Position numbers and translations under genes: made by a program
In this document: one piece after another, positions 1 through 5,908 of the stretch
Position numbering within the stretch: position 1 is the stretch's first letter
How the letters are laid out: the number at the start of each line of letters is the position of its first letter
Notes under the pieces: generated by a model
Told to the model about the DNA's origin: nothing
What the model saw: only the letters and a program-made list of their open reading frames with translations
Database searches by the model: none
DNA from: Bacillota bacterium
Lineage (GTDB): Bacteria > Bacillota > Clostridia > Christensenellales > Aristaeellaceae
Length of the DNA: 5,908 nucleotides
Direction of reading: 5' to 3'
NCBI GenBank assembly: GCA_019137115.1
Contig: JAGVSV010000202.1
Location: 1 to 5,908, forward strand

Positions 1-2599
1 GGGCCTATCCCCCACCATATCGATTGACCAGCGCACCACCAGCCACAACCCGCGCTCCACCGTGGGCACGGTGACGGAAATCCACGACTATCTGCGGCTG
101 CTGTACGCCCGGGTGGGCACCCCGCACTGTCCGGATTGCGGCAAGGAAATTACCCAACAGACGGTTGACCAGATGGTCGACGCCATCCTGCTGTTGCCGG
201 AGGGCACGCGGATCCAGATCCTCGCTCCGGTGGTGCGCGGGCGCAAGGGCGAGCATGCCAAGCTGCTGGAGGACGCACGCAAGGGCGGCTTTGTGCGGGT
301 GCGCATCGATGGCGAAGTGTACTCGCTGGACGAGCTGCCCTCGCTGGACAAGAATCGCAAGCACGACGTGGAGCTGGTCGTGGACCGCTTGATCGTGCGG
401 CCGGGGCTGGAGCACCGCCTGAATGACAGCCTGGAAACGGCGCTCAAGCAGTCCGGCGGTTTGGTTGGCATGCAGGACATCGACACCGGCGATGTGACCA
501 TGTTTTCGCAGAACTATGCCTGCCCCGACTGTGGCATCAACATCGAGGAACTGACGCCGCGGATGTTCTCGTTCAACAACCCATATGGCGCCTGCCCGAC
601 GTGCTCCGGGCTGGGTTTTCTCCGCACGATCAGCCCGGACATGGTGATGCCCGACCGGTCCAAATCCTTAAACGACGGCGCGGTCACCGCCATGGGCTGG
701 AGCAGCAGCGGCGATGAACGCAGTACCGCGCACATGATATTCCGCGGGTTGAGCGAATACTATGGCTTCAGCATGGCCACGCCCATCGCCGAGCTGCCGG
801 ACAGGATTGTGCAGATCCTGTTGTACGGCACCAACGGGGTGCGAATCCCGACCAACTTCAGCAGCGCCAACGGCACCGGGCGGTATGATGTCGCCTATGA
901 GGGGCTGATCCCCACGCTGACGAGACGCTACCGGGAAACCACCAGCGAATCGGCTAAAGCGCTCTACGAGGAATACATGCAGGATGAGCCGTGCCCGGAC
1001 TGCAGGGGCAAGCGCCTGAAACGGGAGTCGCTGGCGGTCACGGTGGGCGACATGAACCTGGCGGACTTAAGCGACCTGAACCTGGTCAAGAGCAGCGCGT
1101 TTCTCAAGGGACTGACGCTCACGGCCACCCAAACGCAGATCGCCGAACAGATCCTCAAGGAAATCCTGTCGCGCATTTCGTTTTTGTGCAACGTGGGCCT
1201 GGATTATCTAACGCTATCGCGCAGCGCGGCCAGCCTGTCCGGCGGCGAGGCGCAGCGCATCCGCCTGGCCACCCAGATCGGCTCGGGCCTGGTGGGCGTG
1301 CTGTACATCCTGGATGAACCGTCCATCGGCCTGCATCAGCGGGACAACGCACGGCTGCTGGACACATTGAAGCGCCTGCGCGACCTGGGCAACACCCTGA
1401 TCGTTGTCGAGCACGATGAGGAAGCGCTGCGCGCGGCCGACCATATTGTGGACATTGGCCCCGGCGCGGGCGAGCGCGGCGGACGCGTGGTGGCGCAGGG
1501 ATGTGTGGAGGATATCGCCAACGCGGAGGAATCCATTACCGGCCAGTACCTGAGCGGCCGCAAGCGCATTCCCCTGCCCAAAAAGCGCCGGAAGCCCTCC
1601 GGCTGGCTGACCGTGGTGGGCGCCAGGGAAAATAACCTGAAGGATATTGATGTCAAAATCCCGCTGGGGGTGTTCTGTTGCGTAAGCGGCGTATCGGGCA
1701 GCGGCAAGAGCAGCCTGGTCAACGCGATTTTGTACCGCCGTCTGGCGCGCGACCTGAACCGCGCCAAAATCCGCCCCGGCGCGCACGACGCCATCTGGGG
1801 CATCGAGAACCTGGACAAGATCATTTCTATCGACCAGTCGCCCATCGGGCGCACACCGCGCAGCAACCCCGCGACCTACACCGGCCTGTTTGACCTAGTG
1901 CGCAAGGTGTTCGCGCAAACCAATGAAGCCAAGGCGCGGGGCTTCAAGGAGAACCGGTTTTCGTTCAACGTGCGCGGCGGGCGCTGTGAGGCGTGCAGCG
2001 GCGATGGCCTGCTGCGCATCGAAATGCACTTCATGGCGGACATCTATGTGCCCTGCGAGGTGTGCAAGGGCAAGCGCTACAACCGCGAAACGCTGGAGGT
2101 GCGCTACCGCGGGCGCAACATCAGCGACGTGCTGGACATGACGGTGGACGAGGCTTCGGTGTTCTTTGAGCATCATCCCCGGCTGATCACCAAGCTCAAA
2201 ACGCTGCTGGACGTGGGCCTGGGATACGTGCGGCTGGGGCAGCCCAGCACCACGCTGTCAGGCGGCGAGGCGCAGCGCGTGAAACTGGCGACGGAACTCA
2301 GCCGCAAGGCCACGGGCCGCACGCTGATCCTGCTGGATGAGCCGACCACCGGCCTGCACGTGGATGATGTGGCCCGGCTGATCAAGGTGCTGCAGCGCCT
2401 GACCGACGCCGGCAACAGCGTGCTGGTGATCGAGCACAACATGGACATCCTGCGCAATGCCGACTACATCATCGACATGGGCCCGGAAGGCGGCGACCAG
2501 GGCGGCCGCGTGGTGGCGCAGGGCACGCCGGAGGAAGTGGCCAAAATGGACAACACCTATACCGGCGAATACCTGCGCAAGTACGGGGTGGGCAAATAG
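1..2599 (+). CDS. uvrA: UvrA, excinuclease ABC subunit A (5' end outside the window)
   Basis: UvrA is the cytoplasmic DNA-damage sensor of nucleotide excision repair; its dimer uses two ABC ATPase modules to scan DNA and load UvrB. The reading frame is open from the first base: GLSPTISIDQ at positions 2-31 matches about residue 78 of E. coli UvrA, so the first ATG-led frame at 62 has no upstream gene boundary and is not the start. The visible 865 residues lack roughly 77 N-terminal ones, including the first Walker A. Seen in order: zinc module 1 (Cys codons 521, 530, 593, 602; C-x2-C-x20-C-x2-C), ABC signature LSGGEAQR (1235-1258), Walker B ILDEP (1307-1321), H-loop VVEHD, second Walker A GVSGSGKSS (1688-1714), zinc module 2 (Cys codons 1985, 1994, 2054, 2063; C-x2-C-x19-C-x2-C), second signature (2255-2278) and Walker B LLDEP (2330-2344). 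The stop is TAG at 2597. The gene looks intact apart from the window edge. Confidence 0.98.
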   Translation, partial: GLSPTISIDQRTTSHNPRSTVGTVTEIHDYLRLLYARVGTPHCPDCGKEITQQTVDQMVDAILLLPEGTRIQILAPVVRGRKGEHAKLLEDARKGGFVRVRIDGEVYSLDELPSLDKNRKHDVELVVDRLIVRPGLEHRLNDSLETALKQSGGLVGMQDIDTGDVTMFSQNYACPDCGINIEELTPRMFSFNNPYGACPTCSGLGFLRTISPDMVMPDRSKSLNDGAVTAMGWSSSGDERSTAHMIFRGLSEYYGFSMATPIAELPDRIVQILLYGTNGVRIPTNFSSANGTGRYDVAYEGLIPTLTRRYRETTSESAKALYEEYMQDEPCPDCRGKRLKRESLAVTVGDMNLADLSDLNLVKSSAFLKGLTLTATQTQIAEQILKEILSRISFLCNVGLDYLTLSRSAASLSGGEAQRIRLATQIGSGLVGVLYILDEPSIGLHQRDNARLLDTLKRLRDLGNTLIVVEHDEEALRAADHIVDIGPGAGERGGRVVAQGCVEDIANAEESITGQYLSGRKRIPLPKKRRKPSGWLTVVGARENNLKDIDVKIPLGVFCCVSGVSGSGKSSLVNAILYRRLARDLNRAKIRPGAHDAIWGIENLDKIISIDQSPIGRTPRSNPATYTGLFDLVRKVFAQTNEAKARGFKENRFSFNVRGGRCEACSGDGLLRIEMHFMADIYVPCEVCKGKRYNRETLEVRYRGRNISDVLDMTVDEASVFFEHHPRLITKLKTLLDVGLGYVRLGQPSTTLSGGEAQRVKLATELSRKATGRTLILLDEPTTGLHVDDVARLIKVLQRLTDAGNSVLVIEHNMDILRNADYIIDMGPEGGDQGGRVVAQGTPEEVAKMDNTYTGEYLRKYGVGK
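1484..1500 (+). repeat. 17-base exact direct repeat inside uvrA, copy 1
   Basis: The sequence cgcgtggtggcgcaggg occurs here and again at 2507-2523. Both copies encode GRVVAQG in the equivalent position, just after the H-loop, of the two ABC modules. It reflects the internal duplication of UvrA and is not a mobile or regulatory repeat. Confidence 0.85.
2507..2523 (+). repeat. 17-base exact direct repeat inside uvrA, copy 2
   Basis: This is the second copy of the 17-base sequence at 1484-1500, in the C-terminal ABC module and in the same codon phase. A companion 18-base identity, ggcggcgaggcgcagcgc, is shared by the two signature motifs at 1241-1258 and 2261-2278. Confidence 0.85.
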
Positions 2600-2609
2600 C
2601 GCGCGTTTC

Positions 2610-2638
2610 TTGCCTGCTGTGGAACAGACGGCTATAAT
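2610..2638 (+). promoter_or_regulatory. Predicted housekeeping-sigma promoter for the downstream four-gene unit
   Basis: A perfect -10 hexamer TATAAT (2633-2638) is preceded, after a 17-base spacer, by TTGCCT (2610-2615), which matches the TTGACA consensus at four of six positions. It lies in the only intergenic gap, 11 bases after the uvrA stop, so it would start the downstream genes independently. Transcription would begin near 2645, leaving a leader of about 30 bases before the TTG start at 2674. A short CTGT-GGA-ACAG inverted repeat (2617-2627) sits in the spacer but is too small to call an operator or terminator. Confidence 0.75.
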
Positions 2639-2660
2639 ACGAATAACGGATATCCCCGAT

Positions 2661-2668
2661 AAGGAGGT
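2661..2668 (+). promoter_or_regulatory. Strong Shine-Dalgarno site that fixes a TTG start
   Basis: AAGGAGGT is an uninterrupted match to the 16S rRNA 3' tail and ends five bases before the TTG at 2674. An in-frame TAA at 2644 and the lack of an ATG or GTG between it and the site make TTG the only reasonable start. Confidence 0.85.
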
Positions 2669-2673
2669 TCCCC

Positions 2674-3600
2674 TTGCAGACGACGAAAGAGTTTTCCGGC
2701 GCGCCGCACAAGGTTGCCCTGTCCGCCTGCCTGCGAAACGCGGGCAGGCTGGTTGGATTGTTGCTGCTCAACCTGCTGGTGCGCGGCGTGGCGCTGCTGC
2801 CCCTGATCCTGACGCTGGCGGGCCACAATGTGTTCGGTTTCCCACGGGAGCACGCCATTCCCCTGTCGGTGGTTGCCTGCATCCCACTGTATGCCCTTCT
2901 GGTCATGCCCTTCCGGTTCTTCACCCGCTCTACCCTGAGCTGGGCAACGGGCTGGCGGGAGACTGCGCCCGTCTTTAGCGGACGCAACTTTGGCATCTGG
3001 CTGTCCGCCGGCTTGCTCCGGCTGCTGCGTGCGTTTCTGTTCCTGTTGCCATTGTTTGCGCTGACGGTCACGTTCTATGTGTATTGGACGATGGCCGGCT
3101 TTAACGAGTTTGGGCTGATCGTCAATGACATCGGCGCACTGATCGGCGGCGACTATGTGCACGGCATGGCGCTGATCGCGCTGGCGTTCGTGCTGTTTGG
3201 GGTGCTGGCGGTTTGGGGATGGCGGCGCGATCTGCCGCTGGCGTTTCAGGCGGTTGATCTGGACGGTTTGCGGCCTTCCCTCAAAAAGTCGCGCGCCATC
3301 ACCCGGCGGCGCTTCAATGGCCTGGGGCGCACCACGCTGATCAACTTCCTGATCGTGCTGCCCGCGCTGGGCGTTCTCATCTATTTCGTGCAGGACTATC
3401 TGCGCAACCTGATGGTGGGCGATCTGCAGTGGGATTTGTCCACACTGCTGACCACGATCACCACGTTCGCCTTCCCGCAGGAGGTGTACGTGCGCATCGC
3501 CATCGCGCTGGTGATTGTGTATCTGCCGTTTGTGCTGTGGCGGAAGGCGGCGCTGGCTGTCGCCATTGGCCGCGCGGGGGCGCTGGTCCGGGAGCGTTGA
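2674..3600 (+). CDS. Six-helix integral membrane protein of unknown function
   Basis: I do not recognise this 308-residue protein as a named gene. By eye it has about six hydrophobic segments: near residues 27-49, 62-80, 108-137, 164-182, 222-240 and 272-289. They are separated by short basic loops, and there is no cleavable signal peptide. Before the fifth segment is a polar stretch LRPSLKKSRAITRRRF (199-214). This resembles the 'LKxSxxLTRGRRW' element preceding a helix in DUF975-like and glycerophosphodiester-phosphodiesterase membrane-domain proteins, so a distant tie to those families is possible but unproven. No catalytic or nucleotide-binding motif is visible. The start is TTG with an excellent ribosome-binding site and its own promoter. 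It is the first gene of the unit, and its TGA stop shares one base with the rsuA ATG. Coding is very likely; the function is open. Confidence 0.88.
   Translation: MQTTKEFSGAPHKVALSACLRNAGRLVGLLLLNLLVRGVALLPLILTLAGHNVFGFPREHAIPLSVVACIPLYALLVMPFRFFTRSTLSWATGWRETAPVFSGRNFGIWLSAGLLRLLRAFLFLLPLFALTVTFYVYWTMAGFNEFGLIVNDIGALIGGDYVHGMALIALAFVLFGVLAVWGWRRDLPLAFQAVDLDGLRPSLKKSRAITRRRFNGLGRTTLINFLIVLPALGVLIYFVQDYLRNLMVGDLQWDLSTLLTTITTFAFPQEVYVRIAIALVIVYLPFVLWRKAALAVAIGRAGALVRER
3590..3594 (+). promoter_or_regulatory. Ribosome-binding site for the rsuA-like gene
   Basis: GGGAG lies five bases before the ATG at 3600, inside the last codons of the membrane-protein gene. With the TGATG stop/start overlap it supports both this start and translational coupling. 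Confidence 0.65.
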
Positions 3601-4319
3601 TGCGTCTGGATCGCCTGTTGGGCTTGCTGGGCATTGCCAGCCGGACGGGCGCCAAGGAGATGATCCGGCTGGGCCGCATCCAGGTGGATGGCCAGACCAT
3701 GCTGGACAACACGGTCAAAGTACACGCGGGGTGTGCGCTGGTGGTGGACGGTGTGCCGGTGGATGCCCGCACCCAGCGCCACCTGATGATGAACAAACCC
3801 GCAGGCACCCTGACCGCCGCGCAGGACCGCAACGCCGCCACCGTGATGGACCTGCTGCCCCGCGTATACCACACCCTGAGTTGCATGCCGGTGGGGCGGC
3901 TGGACAAGGACACCGAAGGCTTGCTGCTTTTCACCACCGATGGCAAGTTGACGCACAGGCTGCTGGCGCCGGCATCCGGCGTGGAAAAGGAGTATGATGC
4001 GCTTGTCGCGGGCGAACTGACGCAACAGGATGTACAAGCGTTTGCCGATCGACTGCGGCTGTCGGATTTTGAGGCGCTGCCGGCACAACTGACCATCCTG
4101 CGCGTCCACAACGGGCAAAGCAGCGCGCGTGTGGTGGTCACTGAGGGCAAGTTTCATCAGGTGAAACGCATGTTTGCCGCGCGTGGGCATGAAGTGATAT
4201 CTCTCAAGCGCGTGCGCTTCGGCCCACTGACGCTGGACCCCGCGCTTGGTCCGGGCGAATTTCGGGAACTACGTGAGGAGGAATGGCAGACGCTGTCTGC
4301 ATGCGTTTTGAACAAGTGA
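3600..4319 (+). CDS. rsuA: RsuA-family 16S rRNA pseudouridine synthase
   Basis: The 239-residue protein (E. coli RsuA has 231) should isomerise one uridine of 16S rRNA to pseudouridine during 30S assembly; the E. coli target is U516. Residues 1-45 form an S4 RNA-binding domain (MRLDRLLGLLGIASRTGAKE, then IRLGRIQVDG). The catalytic domain follows with MMNKPAGTLTA (63-73), the active-site motif GRLDKDTEGLLL (99-110) with Asp102 (codon 3903-3905) as the expected nucleophile, and EGKFHQVKRMFAARGHEV (182-199). The last motif and the C-terminal LGPGEFRELREEEW closely follow RsuA rather than RluB, RluE or RluF, though the exact target nucleotide cannot be read from sequence. A longer open frame extends upstream to 3429, but S4-domain homology, GGGAG at 3590 and the TGATG junction fix the start at 3600. 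The gene overlaps the downstream methyltransferase. Confidence 0.93.
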   Translation: MRLDRLLGLLGIASRTGAKEMIRLGRIQVDGQTMLDNTVKVHAGCALVVDGVPVDARTQRHLMMNKPAGTLTAAQDRNAATVMDLLPRVYHTLSCMPVGRLDKDTEGLLLFTTDGKLTHRLLAPASGVEKEYDALVAGELTQQDVQAFADRLRLSDFEALPAQLTILRVHNGQSSARVVVTEGKFHQVKRMFAARGHEVISLKRVRFGPLTLDPALGPGEFRELREEEWQTLSACVLNK

Positions 4320-4915
4320 GCACGCAACAATACTTTGACCGGCACCCGCAGAGCGAAAGCCAGCCGCGCCTGATCCATGTGGCGCATGAGGGGCGTGTCT
4401 TTGCGTTTTGGACGGATGCCGGCGTTTTCTCGCGCGATGGCATGGACAAGGGCAGCCGCCTGCTGCTTTCGGCGCTGCCGGAACATCTGACCGGGCGCGC
4501 GCTGGACCTGGGCTGCGGCTGGGGCGCGATGGGCGTGATCATCGCGGCGATGCATCCGCAAGCGCGCGTCACGATGGCGGACATCAATCCCCGCGCCGTG
4601 GCACTCGCCCGCCGCAACGCCGACGGCAACCGCGTGCGCGCCGATGTCATCGTCAGCGACGGCTTTGACGCACTGTCCGGTGTCTTTGACCTGATCGTGC
4701 TCAACCCGCCGATCCGGGCGGGCAAAGTCGCCGTATATCAGTTGTTTCAGGGATGCGCCCAGCGACTTGCGCAGGGCGGTTCCCTCTATATCGTCATCCG
4801 GAAGCAACAGGGCGCGGAATCTGCGCTGAAATACCTGAGAACCATCTTTGAAGAGGCCGCCGTGGTGGAGCGCAAGGGCGGATATTGGGTCATCCGATGC
4901 ACAGGAGGGAAGTAA
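4301..4915 (+). CDS. RsmC/YbxB-like class I SAM-dependent methyltransferase
   Basis: This is a single-domain methyltransferase of about 204 residues in the MTS (small) family. It resembles B. subtilis YbxB and the catalytic half of E. coli RsmC, which makes m2G1207 in 16S rRNA. Seen: the family-typical N-terminus YFDRHPQSESQPR; WTDAGVFSRDGMDKGS; the SAM-binding motif LDLGCGWGAMG (68-78, nt 4502-4534); the acidic strand-end motif MADINPRAVALAR; and the NPPIRAGK catalytic motif (nt 4703-4726), typical of methylation of exocyclic amino groups on bases. Base N2-guanine activity is inferred from the family. The start is uncertain: ATG 4283 has AGGAGG only one base away, ATG 4301 lacks a good ribosome-binding site, and GTG 4316 overlaps the rsuA stop as GTGA and best fits homologue N-termini. 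All overlap rsuA, so translation is probably coupled. The stop is TAA at 4913. Confidence 0.9.
   Translation: MRFEQVSTQQYFDRHPQSESQPRLIHVAHEGRVFAFWTDAGVFSRDGMDKGSRLLLSALPEHLTGRALDLGCGWGAMGVIIAAMHPQARVTMADINPRAVALARRNADGNRVRADVIVSDGFDALSGVFDLIVLNPPIRAGKVAVYQLFQGCAQRLAQGGSLYIVIRKQQGAESALKYLRTIFEEAAVVERKGGYWVIRCTGGK
4903..4908 (+). promoter_or_regulatory. Ribosome-binding site for the PatB-like gene
   Basis: AGGAGG lies inside the last codons of the methyltransferase gene, nine bases before ATG 4918 and twelve before a second in-frame ATG at 4921. Spacing favours 4918. Confidence 0.75.
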
Positions 4916-4917
4916 AC

Positions 4918-5908
4918 ATGATGTACGACGCCGCCTTTTTTGACGTGGGCATCGACCGCGCCAACACCTGCGCGTCCAAGTGGAGCGCACCGGGGTTCAT
5001 GAAACCGGGGGCGATTCCCTTGTGGGTGGCGGACATGGACTTTCCGGTGGCCGCGCCCATCCGTGACGCGCTGGTCAAGCGTGCGTCCCATGCCAGCTAT
5101 GGCTACACCTATGAGGACCAGCCGGGCAAGGACGCCCTGCGCGGGTTCTGGGAGCGGCGGCACGGCGCCACTTTCACGGACGAGGAGAGCATCATGCTGC
5201 CCTCGGTCGTGTCCGGACTGCGCACCTGTGTCAACGCGCTCACGCAGGAAGGCGATGGCGTCATCGTCCTGTCCCCCGTCTATCCCCCATTCTTTTCTAC
5301 CGTGTCCAGCGCAGGCCGGCGGGTGCTGGAAGCGCCGCTGATCCGGGATGAACAGGGCCGCTACCATATGGACATGCCTGTGATTGAAGCCCACATGAAA
5401 GCGGGCGCCAGGCTGCTGATGCTGTGCAGCCCGCACAACCCCGTGTCTCGCCTGTGGTCAGAGCAGGAGCTGGACGCTCTGTTCACGCTGGCGATACGGT
5501 ACGGCACCATCATCGTTTCGGACGAAATCCACGCGGACTTTGCGTACGCGCCACAGGAATTTATTTCCTGTTTGCGCCGTCCGGAGTGGGCCAGCAACGC
5601 CATCTGCCTGGTGGCGGGCAGCAAAACATTCAACATCGCGGGGCTCAAACAATCCTGGATGATCTGCAAGGTGCCTGCATTGCGTGAAAAGTTGCTGTCC
5701 TGGGTGCACAGCTCGGGCATTGACTGCGGCAATGTGTTCGCGATGGAGGCCAACAAGGCCGCCTTCTCTCAGGGCGACGCCTGGCTGGACGGGCTGCTCT
5801 CGTACCTGGATGGCAGCCGGGCCATCGTCAACGACGTGCTGGCCGAGCGCTTGCCCCGCGCGGTGGTCACGCCGATTGAAGCCACGTTCCTGGCGTGGGT
5901 GGATGTTA
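4918..5908 (+). CDS. MalY/PatB-family PLP-dependent C-S lyase or aminotransferase (3' end outside the window)
   Basis: The frame stays open from ATG 4918 to the window end: 330 residues of a family usually near 390, so about 60 C-terminal residues are missing. It is a fold-type I PLP enzyme of the MalY/PatB group; characterised members cleave cystathionine or cysteine conjugates to a thiol, pyruvate and ammonia. Seen: IPLWVADMDFPVAAPI (33-48), YGYTYEDQPG (61-70), SPVYPPF with the cofactor-stacking Tyr122, LCSPHNPVSRLW (169-180) with Asn174, VSDEIHADF (200-208) with Asp202, and AGSKTFNIAGLKQ (233-245) with Lys236 (AAA at 5623) as the Schiff-base lysine. WVADMD and SDEIH are hallmarks of this subgroup rather than general aminotransferases. 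Residue 177 is Ser where the family normally has Gly (HNPVG). The gene begins two bases after the methyltransferase stop, with its own AGGAGG. Physiological substrate is undetermined; cystathionine beta-lyase is the default label. Confidence 0.93.
   Translation, partial: MMYDAAFFDVGIDRANTCASKWSAPGFMKPGAIPLWVADMDFPVAAPIRDALVKRASHASYGYTYEDQPGKDALRGFWERRHGATFTDEESIMLPSVVSGLRTCVNALTQEGDGVIVLSPVYPPFFSTVSSAGRRVLEAPLIRDEQGRYHMDMPVIEAHMKAGARLLMLCSPHNPVSRLWSEQELDALFTLAIRYGTIIVSDEIHADFAYAPQEFISCLRRPEWASNAICLVAGSKTFNIAGLKQSWMICKVPALREKLLSWVHSSGIDCGNVFAMEANKAAFSQGDAWLDGLLSYLDGSRAIVNDVLAERLPRAVVTPIEATFLAWVDV

Noticed and set aside
62..64. GTG at 62 as the start of uvrA
   Set aside because: Conserved UvrA residues (GLSPTISIDQRTTSHNPRST) continue upstream to the window edge, so the gene starts outside the window.
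1214..1786. 190-residue minus-strand open frame within uvrA
   Set aside because: It is antisense to strongly conserved ABC motifs, and its composition (Ala, Gln, Arg, His rich) is an artefact of uvrA codon use.
2617..2627. CTGT-GGA-ACAG inverted repeat after uvrA as a terminator or operator
   Set aside because: A four-base stem with no T-run is too weak for a terminator, and nothing else supports a regulator site.
2648..2655. GGATATCC palindrome in the leader between promoter and ribosome-binding site
   Set aside because: An eight-base palindrome is expected by chance and has no partner or known operator pattern.
2457..2978. 173-residue + strand frame bridging the end of uvrA and the start of the membrane-protein gene
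   Set aside because: It is out of frame with both supported genes, begins inside uvrA with Arg/Ala-rich text, and has no motif.
3396..4190. 264-residue open frame on the minus strand opposite rsuA, with a second 230-residue one at 3458-4150
   Set aside because: The protein is low-complexity, rich in His, Gln, Arg and Ala, with no recognisable motif. It lies antisense to a gene with clear RsuA motifs, as expected from GC-rich third codon positions.
4157..4990. 277-residue minus-strand open frame opposite the methyltransferase
   Set aside because: It spans the ends of three well-supported + strand genes, has no domain-like content or ribosome-binding context, and fits an antisense shadow.

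Overview
The window is 5,908 bases of GC-rich bacterial chromosome in which every real gene lies on the + strand. Ribosome-binding sites matching AGGAGG, a consensus-like sigma-70/sigma-A promoter, Firmicutes-like wording in UvrA and a single-domain YbxB-type methyltransferase suggest a high-GC member of the Bacillota (Clostridia-like). That placement is inference from protein style only. No mobile element, tRNA, rRNA, CRISPR array or phage gene is visible.

Layout: (1) positions 1-2599 hold the 3' part of uvrA, the ATPase that finds DNA damage in nucleotide excision repair; about the first 77 residues, including the N-terminal Walker A, lie outside the window. (2) A 74-base gap (2600-2673) carries a promoter (TTGCCT, 17-base spacer, TATAAT) and a very strong Shine-Dalgarno sequence, but no convincing terminator for uvrA. 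(3) From 2674 to the end runs a tight run of four genes: a six-helix membrane protein of unknown function with a TTG start (2674-3600); an RsuA-family 16S rRNA pseudouridine synthase (3600-4319), overlapping its upstream neighbour by one base; an RsmC/YbxB-like class I methyltransferase (about 4301-4915), overlapping rsuA; and a MalY/PatB-family PLP-dependent C-S lyase or aminotransferase (4918 to beyond the window end), two bases after the methyltransferase stop.

The four downstream genes look like one transcription unit starting near 2645. Two of them probably modify the small ribosomal subunit RNA, the third is a sulfur amino acid enzyme and the first is an unassigned membrane protein, so the operon has no single obvious pathway. 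I see no clear previously undescribed system. The points most worth a second look are the gene neighbourhood (a YbxB-like gene beside rsuA), the unassigned membrane protein heading the operon, and a Gly-to-Ser change in the normally conserved NPxG cofactor-site motif of the PatB-like enzyme.
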